64,000 nucleotides of DNA, taken from the NCBI RefSeq assembly GCF_000155635.1, contig NZ_DS990556.1, positions 2,186,052-2,250,051 of the forward strand, in the 5' to 3' direction. Origin of the DNA: Cyanobium sp. PCC 7001 (GTDB lineage Bacteria; Cyanobacteriota; Cyanobacteriia; PCC-6307; Cyanobiaceae). The position numbers and the translations under genes were made by a program. The notes below the pieces were generated by a model. It was not told where the DNA came from. It did not search any database and saw nothing but the letters and a program-made list of their open reading frames with translations. This document shows positions 10,113 through 18,565 of this stretch, in pieces; position 1 is the stretch's first letter, and each line of letters begins with the position of its first letter.

Positions 10113-10924
10113 ATGTGGCCCACGACCATGTCGTCGTAGTGGGCGATGAAGGCGCCCGCAGCCGGTTCGTTGCGCTTGTAGATGCCGAACTTGAAGCGGT
10201 AGTAGGGCGTGGGTCCGCGGTTCGGGATCGGCTGCACATTGCCCGTGCCCGCCTTGCCGCGCCAGTTGGCCAGTGGCTGGCCGTCGGCGGTCACGGTCAT
10301 GGTGCTGTTCTGGCCTGGCCTGAAGACGAAGCGCATCTGGAAGCTGTGCCATTGGCCCGGGGTGAACTCGAAATTCGCCACCTTGTTCAGGCTGCGTCCC
10401 CCTCCGGGACTCACCGTTTTGGTGATGAAATCCACCTTGTGGGATTCTTCTCGGCGCATGCGGATGCCGGCGAAGGGATTCTTGCCACCCAGTTGCCAGA
10501 GCTGCATCAGGTAGAAGGAGTTGTTGGAGATGGCACTTCCCTCGGGAATGCGAAGCCTGAAATCGGCCTGCAGCACCTTGCGGGCTTTGAAGTAGCCCTT
10601 CTGGGTCAGCTCAGCGCGGTCCTTGGGGCCAGATCCCTGGCCAGCCACGGAAAAGCTGAGGAAGCGATTGCCTGCTTCTTCCCCGATGCTCACCGGACTG
10701 AAGGCGCCTTGGTATTTCCCGAGCAGATCCCCTGAACCCGGCTCCACGTAGTTGCCACCGCTGCCCAGTCGGGCGCTGGGCCCGCCACTGATCCTGCGAA
10801 AGGTGGGGTTGTAATCGAGGATGCTGCCTTCCCCCGTCACCCGGATCGTGCCGGCCTTGGGGACCCGAATCCTTCGAGCCGCCTTCCACGTGCGAAATTT
10901 GCGACCGCTCTTCCTGCGTCCCAT
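10109..10924 (-). CDS. polysaccharide-lyase-like (heparin-lyase fold) protein
   Basis: About 271 aa from the ATG at 10924; a TTG at 10981 would add 19 residues. The body matches the concanavalin-like heparin lyase/alginate lyase type: FYLMQLWQLGG, a Lys/Arg-rich stretch with SHKVDFITK, FTPGQWHSFQMRFVFRP, and the C-terminal PYYRFKFGIYKRNEP. The N-terminus is very basic (RRKSGRKFRTWKAARR) and lacks a hydrophobic signal peptide from either start, odd for a lyase expected to meet extracellular polysaccharide. Codon use and GC look slightly lower than in neighbours, which may indicate acquisition. The alternative is a carbohydrate-binding protein without lyase activity. Confidence 0.65.
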   Translation of the reverse strand: MGRRKSGRKFRTWKAARRIRVPKAGTIRVTGEGSILDYNPTFRRISGGPSARLGSGGNYVEPGSGDLLGKYQGAFSPVSIGEEAGNRFLSFSVAGQGSGPKDRAELTQKGYFKARKVLQADFRLRIPEGSAISNNSFYLMQLWQLGGKNPFAGIRMRREESHKVDFITKTVSPGGGRSLNKVANFEFTPGQWHSFQMRFVFRPGQNSTMTVTADGQPLANWRGKAGTGNVQPIPNRGPTPYYRFKFGIYKRNEPAAGAFIAHYDDMVVGHI

Positions 10925-11146
10925 GGTCTTGGTCTGAGATTGAGAGGCTTGCCGGCGCTTCGAACTGCTCCTGAAGAGCAATGTTCGGGTGTGCGCAAGA
11001 AAAACCGCGTTCCCGAGTTTTACCTGCGCTCAACCTTGGCGCAACGTTGTGATGGTCAGTTTCTCCGCCTTCATCCTGCAGGCCGGTTTCCAGCAGGTGG
11101 ACGGTTGTTGTTGTGGAACTGAGGGCTCGATTCGTCCGCGCAGGAT

Positions 11147-12742
11147 TCACTCAGGCAGCCTCGGGCAGGCCTCCACCAGGGCGCGGGTGATCGGCGCCTG
11201 GGGGTGGCGCAGCAACGCCCGGCCCGGTCCCTCCTCGACCACCTTGCCCCCCTCCAGCACGATCACCCGGTGGCAGAAGCCGCCGGCCACGGCGAGGTCG
11301 TGGGTCACGAACAGCATCCCCAGCCCGAAGCGTTCCTGCATCTGACGCAGCAGGGCCAGCACATCCGCCTGCACCTCCGCGTCCAGCATGCTGACGCTCT
11401 CGTCGCAGAGCAGGAGCTGCGGCTCCAGGATCAGGGCGCGGGCGATCGCCACCCGCTGCTGCTGGCCTCCGGAGAGCTGGCGGGGCAGGCGCTGCATGAA
11501 CACCTCCGGCGGCGTGAGTCCCACGGCCTCGAGCAGGGCACGGGCCCGCTGGCGCGCCTCGCCCCGGCCGGCCAGGCCATGGATCCGGAGCGGATCGGCC
11601 ACGGCTTCGCCCACCCGCATCTGGGGGTTGAGACAGGCCAGCGGATCCTGGAACACCATCTGGACACCGCGCCGCGCCTGCCGCAGCTCCCGGCCATGCA
11701 GCTGCTGCAGGTCACGCCCATTCAGCCACACGGCGCCGCCCCGCACCGGGGTCAGCCCCATCAGGGCGCGGCAGAGAGTGCTCTTGCCGCAGCCCGAGGC
11801 CCCCACGATCCCCACCGTCTCGCCGCGGTTCACCTGCAGGCTCACCCCGTCCACGGCCTTCAGAAAGCGGGGCTGCCAGGGAAGCGACGGCAGCGGATGC
11901 CAGCAGCGCAGGGCCTCGATCACGAGCAGGGGCTCCTGCTGCCGCGGCGGCGGTCCGCCGCTGGCCTCCCGTTCCCTGGCACGGGCCACCAGCCGCTGGG
12001 CCAGGGCTGAGGTCGGCGCGAGCAGCAGCTGGCGTGCCGGGGCCTGCTCGATCAGCCGGCCCTGATCCAGCACGGCGATCCGCTCGCACCAGCGCCCGGC
12101 CATGGCCAGGTCATGGCTGATCAGCAGCAGGGCACTGCCCGCTTCCCTGCACAGGGCACTGAGTTCGGCCATCACCTGGCCCGCCACCGCCACATCCAGG
12201 CTGGTGGTGGGCTCATCGGCGATCACCAGGGGTGGCCGCAGCGCCATCGCCAGGGCGATGGCCAGCCGCTGGCGCATGCCACCGCTGAATTCATGGGGGT
12301 AGCTGCCGAACCGCTCGGCCGTGATCCCCACCCGCTGCAGCAGGTCCACGGCCCGTTCCCGCAGCTGGCTCCGGCGCCAGCGGGGACGATGGGCCTGCAG
12401 GGTGTCGGTGAGGTGGTCTCCCACCGTCAGCAGGGGATTGAGCCGGGTCATGGGGTCCTGGAACACCAGCCCCACCGCTTCTCCGCGCAGCCGGCGCAGG
12501 GCCGCACGGCTCAGGCTCCGCGGATCGGACCCGCCCAGCAGCAGGCCTCCGCCGCACACGCTCCCCACCGGCAGCAGTTGCAGCACGGCCCTGGCCACGG
12601 TGCTCTTGCCGCATCCCGACGGCCCCACCAGCGCCAGCGTTTCTCCCGGTCTGAGCTCCAGGTCGAGTCCGTCGAGGATGGGGCGCTCGGCCTGGGGATA
12701 GCGGACCACGAGGTCCGTGAGGCGCAGCACGGGGTCAGTCAT
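11147..12742 (-). CDS. tandem ABC ATPase, dipeptide/nickel (Opp/Dpp) type
   Basis: 531 aa with two complete ATPase domains. The first has Walker A GPSGCGKST, signature FSGGMRQR and Walker B LVIADEPTTSLD. The second has GASGCGKST, signature LSGGQQQR and LLLCDESVSMLD. The two domains correspond to fused DppD and DppF and would energise an oligopeptide-type importer. No permease or binding-protein gene lies nearby, so partners must be encoded elsewhere. The frame stays open far upstream, antisense to rel, but homology begins at the ATG at 12742 (MTDPVLRLTDLVVRY). Divergent from rel with an 84-bp gap. Confidence 0.93.
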   Translation of the reverse strand: MTDPVLRLTDLVVRYPQAERPILDGLDLELRPGETLALVGPSGCGKSTVARAVLQLLPVGSVCGGGLLLGGSDPRSLSRAALRRLRGEAVGLVFQDPMTRLNPLLTVGDHLTDTLQAHRPRWRRSQLRERAVDLLQRVGITAERFGSYPHEFSGGMRQRLAIALAMALRPPLVIADEPTTSLDVAVAGQVMAELSALCREAGSALLLISHDLAMAGRWCERIAVLDQGRLIEQAPARQLLLAPTSALAQRLVARAREREASGGPPPRQQEPLLVIEALRCWHPLPSLPWQPRFLKAVDGVSLQVNRGETVGIVGASGCGKSTLCRALMGLTPVRGGAVWLNGRDLQQLHGRELRQARRGVQMVFQDPLACLNPQMRVGEAVADPLRIHGLAGRGEARQRARALLEAVGLTPPEVFMQRLPRQLSGGQQQRVAIARALILEPQLLLCDESVSMLDAEVQADVLALLRQMQERFGLGMLFVTHDLAVAGGFCHRVIVLEGGKVVEEGPGRALLRHPQAPITRALVEACPRLPE

Positions 12743-12799
12743 GGCGGCCAGCTTGGGTCCGCAGGCGCCGACACCGACCCCTCTGTGGCCGCGCCTGCA

Positions 12800-12805
12800 T
12801 ACGAT
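12800..12805 (+). promoter_or_regulatory. possible -10 element for rel
   Basis: TACGAT, about 22 bases before the first candidate ATG of rel and placed correctly for a transcription start near 12812. No convincing -35 partner is seen, so the call rests on position and similarity to TATAAT. Confidence 0.3.
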
Positions 12806-12826
12806 TGGACAACTCCGCAGGAATGC

Positions 12827-15307
12827 ATGCTCCGCGCGGTCTCCGATCTGAACCCATCGCTGCAGGATCCCCAACTGCAGGGTGCCGCTGCCGGCCGCCC
12901 CCTGGCCAGCCCTGGCCAGGGCCGTGCCGCGATGACCGCAGCGCTGGACTCGGAGCCGCTGGCAGAACCGGTGTGCGAACCGCTGGGTGACCCGGATCGG
13001 TCGCTGCCGGTGCCTCCTGCTGCCTCTGGGTCTTCGATCGCCCGGCGGCCGATCCACACCCCCGCCGACTACGGCGTGCCGCTGCCCGAGTGGTTGCAGC
13101 GCTGCATCGAGCATGTCCCCCCGGGCGCCGGCGAGAGCTGCCCCACCGACGCCGAGGCCCTGCTGGCCTCGGCGTTTGACTTTGCCTACCAGCTGCATGA
13201 GGGCCAGTACCGGGCCAGCGGCGAGCCCTACATCGTGCATCCGGTGGCGGTGGCCGACCTGCTGCGGGACATCGGCGCCAGCGCCAGCGTGATCGCGGCC
13301 GGCTTCCTCCACGACGTGGTGGAGGACACCGAGGTGACACCCGACGAGCTCGAACAGCACTTCGGCGCCGAGGTGCGCGCTCTGGTGGAGGGCGTGACCA
13401 AGCTCGGCGGCATCCACTTCACCAACAAGACGGAAGCCCAGGCGGAGAACCTGCGGCGGATGTTCCTGGCCATGGCCAGCGACATCCGCGTGGTGCTGGT
13501 GAAACTGGCCGACCGGCTCCACAACATGCGCACGCTGGCGGCGCTCAAGCCCGAGAAGCAGCTGCGCATCGCCCGCGAGACCCGCGAGATCTACGCCCCC
13601 CTGGCGAACCGGCTCGGCATCGGCCGCCTGAAGTGGGAACTGGAGGACCTGGCCTTCAAGATCCTCGAGCCGGAGGCCTACCGCGACGTGCAGCAGCAGG
13701 TGGCCACCAAGCGCTGCGAGCGCGAGGAGCGGTTGGGGGTCACCGTGCAGCTGCTGCGGGAGCGGCTGGCGGCGGTGGGTCTGAGTGCCTGTGAGGTGAG
13801 CGGCCGGCCCAAGCACCTCTACGGCATCTGGAGCAAGATGCAGCGCCAGCAGAAGGCCTTCCACGAGATCTACGACGTGGCGGCCCTGCGGATCATCTGC
13901 CCCAGCCTCGATGGCTGCTATCGCTCTCTGGCGGTGGTGCACGACACCTTCCGCCCGATTCCGGGCCGCTTCAAGGACTACATCGGCCTGCCCAAGCCCA
14001 ACGGCTACCAGTCGTTGCACACGGCGGTGATCGGCCGCCATCGCCCGATCGAGGTGCAGATCCGCACGCCTGAGATGCACCAGGTGGCGGAATACGGCAT
14101 CGCCGCCCACTGGAAATACAAGGAGGGGGGATCCCCGGCGGCGGTCGGCAACGACGCCGAACGGTTCAACTGGCTGCGCCAGCTGGTGGACTGGCAGAAG
14201 GACGGCGGCTCCCAGGACAGCAACGACTACCTCGCCTCGATCAAGGAGGACCTCTTCGACGAGGAGGTGTTCGTGTTCACCCCCAACGGCGATGTGGTGG
14301 GTCTGCGCAAGGGCTCCACGGCGGTGGATTTCGCCTATCGCATCCACTCGGAGGTGGGCAACCACTGCCAGGGCGTGCGCATCAACGACCGGCTCTGCCC
14401 CCTGGCCACGCCGCTCCAGAACGGCGACTTCGTGCAGATCATCACCGCCAAGACTGCCCACCCGAGCCTCGACTGGCTCAACTTCGTGGCCACCCCCACG
14501 GCCCGCAACCGGATCCGTTCCTGGTACAAGAAGAGCCACCGCGAGGCCAACATCCAGCGGGGCACCGAGATGCTCGAGCGGGAGCTGGGCCGCGACGGAT
14601 TCGACGCCCTCCTCAACGGCGAAGCCATGGCCAAGGTGGCCCGCCGCTGCAACCTGGTCGGCACCGACGACCTGCTGGCCTCCCTGGGCTTCGGCGGGGT
14701 CACCCTGCATCAGGTGCTGAACCGCCTCCGCGAGGAACTGCGGCTGGCCAACAGCGCGGCGGCGCCGGTGCTCAGCAACGAGGAGCTGGCCCGCAACGTG
14801 TCGGCCCAGGGGGAGCAGAGCGGTGCCCCGGTGATTCCGGCAGGGCACGGTGCCGCCAGCGCCATCCTGGGTCTCGAGGGGCTCGACTACCGCCTCGGCG
14901 GCTGCTGCAGCCCCCTGCCGGGCGAGCCGATCCTGGCGGCGGTGGCGCTCGGCAACCACGGCATCACGATCCACCGGCAGGACTGCGCCAACGTGGAGCA
15001 GGTGCCCGCCGAACGCCGTCTGCCGGTGCGCTGGAACCCGGCCGCCGGCGCCCCGGAGAAACGCCGTTATCCGGTGCAGCTGCGCATCGAGGTGCTGGAT
15101 CGGGTGGGGGTGCTGAAGGACATCCTCATGCGCCTCTCCGACCACCGCATCAATGTGAGCGATGCCCGCGTGCGCACCACCCCGGGCAAGCCGGCCCGGA
15201 TCGACCTGCGGGTGGAACTCACCAGCGCCGGCCAGCTCACCAGCACCATCAACCAGATCCGCTCGATGGCGGATGTGCTCGACATCTGCCGCACCGGTAT
15301 CGGCTAG
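12827..15307 (+). CDS. rel: bifunctional (p)ppGpp synthetase/hydrolase
   Basis: 826 aa from the ATG at 12827; an ATG at 12932 would give 791 aa and loses no domain. The HD hydrolase domain is intact (IVHPVAVADLL; HDVVEDT with His162-Asp163). The synthetase domain has RPKHLYGIWSKMQ, YDVAALRIIC and GYQSLHTAV, followed by a TGS domain (VFVFTPNGDVVGLRKGSTAVDFAYRIHSEVG in two segments), a Cys-containing region (GCCSPLPGEP) and a C-terminal ACT domain (LRIEVLDRVGVLKDIL). A single enzyme is expected to make and degrade the alarmone in response to starvation or darkness. The first 60 residues are low-complexity, so the start is uncertain. Gene of normal length. Confidence 0.95.
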   Translation: MLRAVSDLNPSLQDPQLQGAAAGRPLASPGQGRAAMTAALDSEPLAEPVCEPLGDPDRSLPVPPAASGSSIARRPIHTPADYGVPLPEWLQRCIEHVPPGAGESCPTDAEALLASAFDFAYQLHEGQYRASGEPYIVHPVAVADLLRDIGASASVIAAGFLHDVVEDTEVTPDELEQHFGAEVRALVEGVTKLGGIHFTNKTEAQAENLRRMFLAMASDIRVVLVKLADRLHNMRTLAALKPEKQLRIARETREIYAPLANRLGIGRLKWELEDLAFKILEPEAYRDVQQQVATKRCEREERLGVTVQLLRERLAAVGLSACEVSGRPKHLYGIWSKMQRQQKAFHEIYDVAALRIICPSLDGCYRSLAVVHDTFRPIPGRFKDYIGLPKPNGYQSLHTAVIGRHRPIEVQIRTPEMHQVAEYGIAAHWKYKEGGSPAAVGNDAERFNWLRQLVDWQKDGGSQDSNDYLASIKEDLFDEEVFVFTPNGDVVGLRKGSTAVDFAYRIHSEVGNHCQGVRINDRLCPLATPLQNGDFVQIITAKTAHPSLDWLNFVATPTARNRIRSWYKKSHREANIQRGTEMLERELGRDGFDALLNGEAMAKVARRCNLVGTDDLLASLGFGGVTLHQVLNRLREELRLANSAAAPVLSNEELARNVSAQGEQSGAPVIPAGHGAASAILGLEGLDYRLGGCCSPLPGEPILAAVALGNHGITIHRQDCANVEQVPAERRLPVRWNPAAGAPEKRRYPVQLRIEVLDRVGVLKDILMRLSDHRINVSDARVRTTPGKPARIDLRVELTSAGQLTSTINQIRSMADVLDICRTGIG

Positions 15308-15482
15308 GCCGGTTTGATCCCGCCGCCAGGGGCAGGAGGTGAGCATCTGCGCACAGCCACCTGGCGCGGGTGTCTGCCGCTACAGCCCGGCCGGAACGGC
15401 CTGCCTAGACCAATCCACTTCCTGGATCCGGCCTGGGGCCGCCATCCCCTTCGTCCTACTCCGCTCCATCGCGTCGCATGCC

Positions 15483-15671
15483 ATGACCTCCGAACAGGCC
15501 GCCCAGCTGATCGACCACACGCTCGATCTGGTGCACCAACGCCTGCAGGACCTCCAGGCCCAGTGCCTCAGCCAGGAACACAGCGCCCTGGCCGCGGAGT
15601 TCCGCGAATGGCGCCATCCAACCGGTGGGCACATCGACCTGATGGTGTTTCCCGGACTGGCCAACTCCTGA
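15483..15671 (+). CDS. small conserved-looking hypothetical protein, 62 aa
   Basis: A short acidic, helical protein starting MTSEQAAQLIDHTLDLVHQ and ending GHIDLMVFPGLANS. The frame is open from 15339 but the ATG at 15483 gives the compact, soluble product. There is no domain I recognise. It sits between rel and the convergent DUF2062 gene (stop-to-stop gap 2 bp). The helix-rich composition and tight fit between genes suggest it is real, but it might be spurious. Confidence 0.5.
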   Translation: MTSEQAAQLIDHTLDLVHQRLQDLQAQCLSQEHSALAAEFREWRHPTGGHIDLMVFPGLANS

Positions 15672-15673
15672 GT

Positions 15674-16159
15674 TCAGTCCTGCTCCGGCTGGCCGGCAGT
15701 GCCGTGCACCAGCCAGCGCCAGTACAGCCAGCCAAGGCCGGCACCGGCCGTCAGGCCCACCAGCAGCGATCCGAGCAGGATTCGGCTGGTGAACGACCAG
15801 CCCAGCTGCCACACCGCCTCGCTGCGCAGGGTGTCGAGCCCGGGCCAGCCCAGCCCGGGGCCCAGCACCATCGAGCCCAGTTTGAAGTTGAGCCAGTAGA
15901 GGGGCAGGTACGTGAAGGGATTGCTGATCCAGGTGCCGGCCGCCGCCAGCAGGTGATTGCCCCGCACCACGCTGGCCAGGGCCACGCCCAGCAGGGTCTG
16001 CAGACCGAAGAAGGGAAAGCAGCCGCAGAACACCCCGGCCGCCAGCCCCCGGGCCCGCTGGCCGGGGTTGCCCTCCTGGTGCCAGAGCCACTGGATGGCC
16101 CGCCGGAGGGACCGCAGCACGGGGGTGTGCGGTCGAAACTGGAACGGACGCAGCGCCAT
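15674..16159 (-). CDS. DUF2062-domain membrane protein
   Basis: 161 aa. The DUF2062 hallmarks are visible: AAGVFCGCFPFFGLQTLLGVALASVVRGNHLLAA, then a Gly-Thr-Trp-x-Ser-Asn-Pro segment and YWLNFKLGS. Two or three hydrophobic helices, the last near the C-terminus (ILLGSLLVGLTAGAGLGWLYW). The ATG at 16159 lies 8 bp from the divergent GTG start of mnmE, so the two genes share almost no intergenic DNA and their control signals must lie inside coding sequence. Function of DUF2062 is unknown; it is often fused to glycosyltransferases elsewhere. Confidence 0.88.
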   Translation of the reverse strand: MALRPFQFRPHTPVLRSLRRAIQWLWHQEGNPGQRARGLAAGVFCGCFPFFGLQTLLGVALASVVRGNHLLAAAGTWISNPFTYLPLYWLNFKLGSMVLGPGLGWPGLDTLRSEAVWQLGWSFTSRILLGSLLVGLTAGAGLGWLYWRWLVHGTAGQPEQD

Positions 16160-16167
16160 GGGGTGGG

Positions 16168-17538
16168 GTGAGAGGCGAGCTGGAGCTGGACAGCAACGAC
16201 ACCATCGCCGCCGTGGCCACGGCGGTAGCGCCGGGTCAGGGGAGTGTGGCGATCGTAAGAATTTCCGGGCCCCGGGCTGAGGCCATCGGCGCCCGGCTGT
16301 TCCGGGCCCCGGGCCAGCAGGTGTGGGACAGCCACCGCGTGCTGTACGGCCATGTGGTGGACCCGGCCACCGAGGAGCCCGTGGACGAGGCCCTGCTGCT
16401 GCTGATGCGGGCACCGCGCAGCTTCACCCGAGAAACGGTGGTGGAGCTCCATGGCCATGGCGGCCTGGTGGCGGTGCAGCGGGTGCTGGAGCTGGTGCTG
16501 GCCGCCGGGGCCCGGCGGGCCCTGCCGGGGGAGTTCAGCCAGCGGGCGTTTCTCCATGGCCGGCTCGACCTCACCCGGGCCGAGGCCATCAGTGAACTGG
16601 TGACGGCCCGCAGCCGCCGCGCCGCCCAGCTGGCCATGGCGGGGCTCGATGGCGGCCTGCAGCGTCGCATCGGCGCCCTGCGCGAGCGCCTGCTGGACCA
16701 GCTGGCCGAGCTGGAGGCCCGGGTGGATTTCGAGGAGGATCTGCCGCCCCTCGATGGCGAGGCTGTGGTGGCGGCCCTCACGGCGGTGCGCCGGGAGCTG
16801 GAGCAGCTGGTGGCCGAGGCCCGCCAGGGGGCGTTGCTGCGTGAGGGCCTGCGGGTGGCGATCGTGGGCCGCCCCAACGTGGGCAAGAGCAGCCTGCTCA
16901 ACCGGCTCAGCCGCCGGGAGCGGGCGATCGTGACCGACCTGCCCGGCACCACCCGCGATCTGCTGGAGAGCGAACTGGTGCTCGACGGCGTGCCGCTCAC
17001 CCTGCTCGACACCGCCGGCATCCGTCCCACCGATGACGCCGTGGAGCAGCTCGGCATCGCCCGCAGCCGCGAGGCTCTGGCCGCTGCCGACGCGGTGGTG
17101 CTGGTGTTCGATCTGACGGCGGGGTGGACGCCGGCCGACGCCGAACTGCGGGCCCTGGTGCCCGACGGGGTGCCCCTGCTGCTGGTGGGCAACAAGGCGG
17201 ATCTGGACCCGGGGCCTGCGGCGGCGCAGGCGGATGTGGCGATCAGTGCCCTCACCGGCGCCGGCAGCGACGCCCTGGTGGAGCAGCTGCTGCAGCGCTG
17301 CGGTGCCGCCGAGGTGCAGGGGGTGCAGGTGGCCCTCAACGACCGCCAGCGCGACCTGGCAGCACGGGCTGCCGTCGCCCTGACCGGCAGCCTCGAGGCG
17401 GCAGCCCAGCAGCTCCCCTGGGACTTCTGGACCATCGACCTGCGCGGGGCCGTGCGCTGCCTCGGGGAGATCACCGGCGAAGAGGTGAGCGAGGCGGTGC
17501 TGGATCGGGTGTTCGCCCGCTTCTGCATCGGCAAGTGA
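16168..17538 (+). CDS. mnmE: tRNA uridine-5-carboxymethylaminomethyl modification GTPase
   Basis: 456 aa, normal length. The N-terminal folate-binding domain (DTIAAVATAVAPGQGSVAIVRISGP) is followed by the helical domain carrying an inserted G domain: P-loop GRPNVGKSSLLN, TDLPGTTRD, DTAGIR and NKAD. The C-terminus ends FCIGK, the invariant Cys motif. With MnmG it modifies wobble U34 of several tRNAs. The start is GTG at 16168, chosen because the next codons lead straight into the conserved DTIAA strand. Confidence 0.97.
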   Translation: MRGELELDSNDTIAAVATAVAPGQGSVAIVRISGPRAEAIGARLFRAPGQQVWDSHRVLYGHVVDPATEEPVDEALLLLMRAPRSFTRETVVELHGHGGLVAVQRVLELVLAAGARRALPGEFSQRAFLHGRLDLTRAEAISELVTARSRRAAQLAMAGLDGGLQRRIGALRERLLDQLAELEARVDFEEDLPPLDGEAVVAALTAVRRELEQLVAEARQGALLREGLRVAIVGRPNVGKSSLLNRLSRRERAIVTDLPGTTRDLLESELVLDGVPLTLLDTAGIRPTDDAVEQLGIARSREALAAADAVVLVFDLTAGWTPADAELRALVPDGVPLLLVGNKADLDPGPAAAQADVAISALTGAGSDALVEQLLQRCGAAEVQGVQVALNDRQRDLAARAAVALTGSLEAAAQQLPWDFWTIDLRGAVRCLGEITGEEVSEAVLDRVFARFCIGK

Positions 17539-17603
17539 TTGGGGAGGCCGGCCGGATGGGCTCTCCTGCTGCGATCGTGCTCTGAGTCCGGCCCTGCTCT
17601 GCC

Positions 17604-18467
17604 ATGCCGTCGCTGTTCCCCCTGCAGCTGGAGCCGATGCTGCGTGCCTGGCTGGCGGAGGATCTGGGCCGCGGCGATCTCACCCTGCCGGCCCTGGCCG
17701 GCGCCCATGGTCGGGCCCGCTGGATCACCCGCCAGGCGGGCGTGTTCTGCGGCGGCGTGGTGGTGGAGCCCCTGTTCCGCCTGCTGGATCCCGCCGTGCA
17801 GGTGCGGCTGTTGGTGGCCGATGGCGAGGCGGTTCAGCCGGACCAGCGGCTGCTGGAACTGGAGGGCCCCGCGCCGGCCCTGGTGGCGGGGGAGCGCACC
17901 GCCCTCAACCTGGCCATGCGCCTCAGCGGCATCGCCACCGCCACGGCAGCTCTGGTGGCGGAGCTGGAGGGCACGGGGGTGAAGCTGGCCGACACCCGCA
18001 AGACCACCCCGGGGCTGCGCAGCCTGGAGAAGTACGCCGTGCGCTGCGGTGGTGGGCTCAACCACCGGATGGGGCTTGATGATGCGGCCATGCTCAAGGA
18101 GAACCACCTGGCCTGGGCCGGTGGTGTGGCGGCAGCGGTGGCCGCCGTGCGCGCCGAGGCCCCCTGGCCGGCCCGGGTGATCGTGGAGGCCGAAACCGTT
18201 GCCGAGGCGGAGGCGGCGGTGCGCGCCGGGGCCGATGCGGTGCTGCTGGATGGCTTCGCACCGGAAGCCCTCACGGCGTTGGTGCCGGAGCTGCGGCAAC
18301 GGGCCCTGCAGCGCGGCCAGGCCGTGGTGCTGGAGGCCTCGGGGGTGCAGCCGCAGCAGCTCAGGCTCTACGCCCGCACCGGCATCGACCTGATCTCCAC
18401 GAGCGCGCCTGTCACCCGCAGCTCCTGGCTGGATCTGAGCATGCGCTTCGATCCGGGCTGGGTCTGA
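17604..18467 (+). CDS. nadC: nicotinate-nucleotide pyrophosphorylase (quinolinate phosphoribosyltransferase)
   Basis: 287 aa. Converts quinolinate and PRPP to nicotinate mononucleotide in de novo NAD synthesis. Diagnostic segments: LAEDLGRGDLT, ERTALNLAMRLSGIATAT, ADTRKTTPGLR (PRPP/quinolinate-binding Arg and Lys), KYAVRCGGGLNHRMGL and KENHL. Length normal. The GRR genes follow on the same strand after 98 bp; no functional link is implied. Confidence 0.97.
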   Translation: MPSLFPLQLEPMLRAWLAEDLGRGDLTLPALAGAHGRARWITRQAGVFCGGVVVEPLFRLLDPAVQVRLLVADGEAVQPDQRLLELEGPAPALVAGERTALNLAMRLSGIATATAALVAELEGTGVKLADTRKTTPGLRSLEKYAVRCGGGLNHRMGLDDAAMLKENHLAWAGGVAAAVAAVRAEAPWPARVIVEAETVAEAEAAVRAGADAVLLDGFAPEALTALVPELRQRALQRGQAVVLEASGVQPQQLRLYARTGIDLISTSAPVTRSSWLDLSMRFDPGWV

Positions 18468-18565
18468 GCAGGGTCTGCTCCGGGTCTGAGCCGGCCGCCT
18501 GGGACGTGACCCAATGAAGAATCCCCCCATGCGGGCGTGGCCCAGGTGGTGGGGAGCGTTCGCCG

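Noticed and set aside
12743..15346. A 1399-codon open frame continuing upstream of the ABC ATPase on the minus strand
   Set aside because: This part is antisense to rel, whose domains are unmistakable; protein homology on the minus strand starts only at the ATG at 12742. High GC keeps antisense frames open.
15339..15482. Upstream extension of the 62-aa protein from a GTG at 15339
   Set aside because: The added residues are Cys/Pro/Ser-rich and unlike the helical acidic product that begins at the ATG at 15483.
16236..18530. 764-codon minus-strand open frame
   Set aside because: Shadow of mnmE and nadC, both with full catalytic motifs on the plus strand; the minus product is low-complexity.
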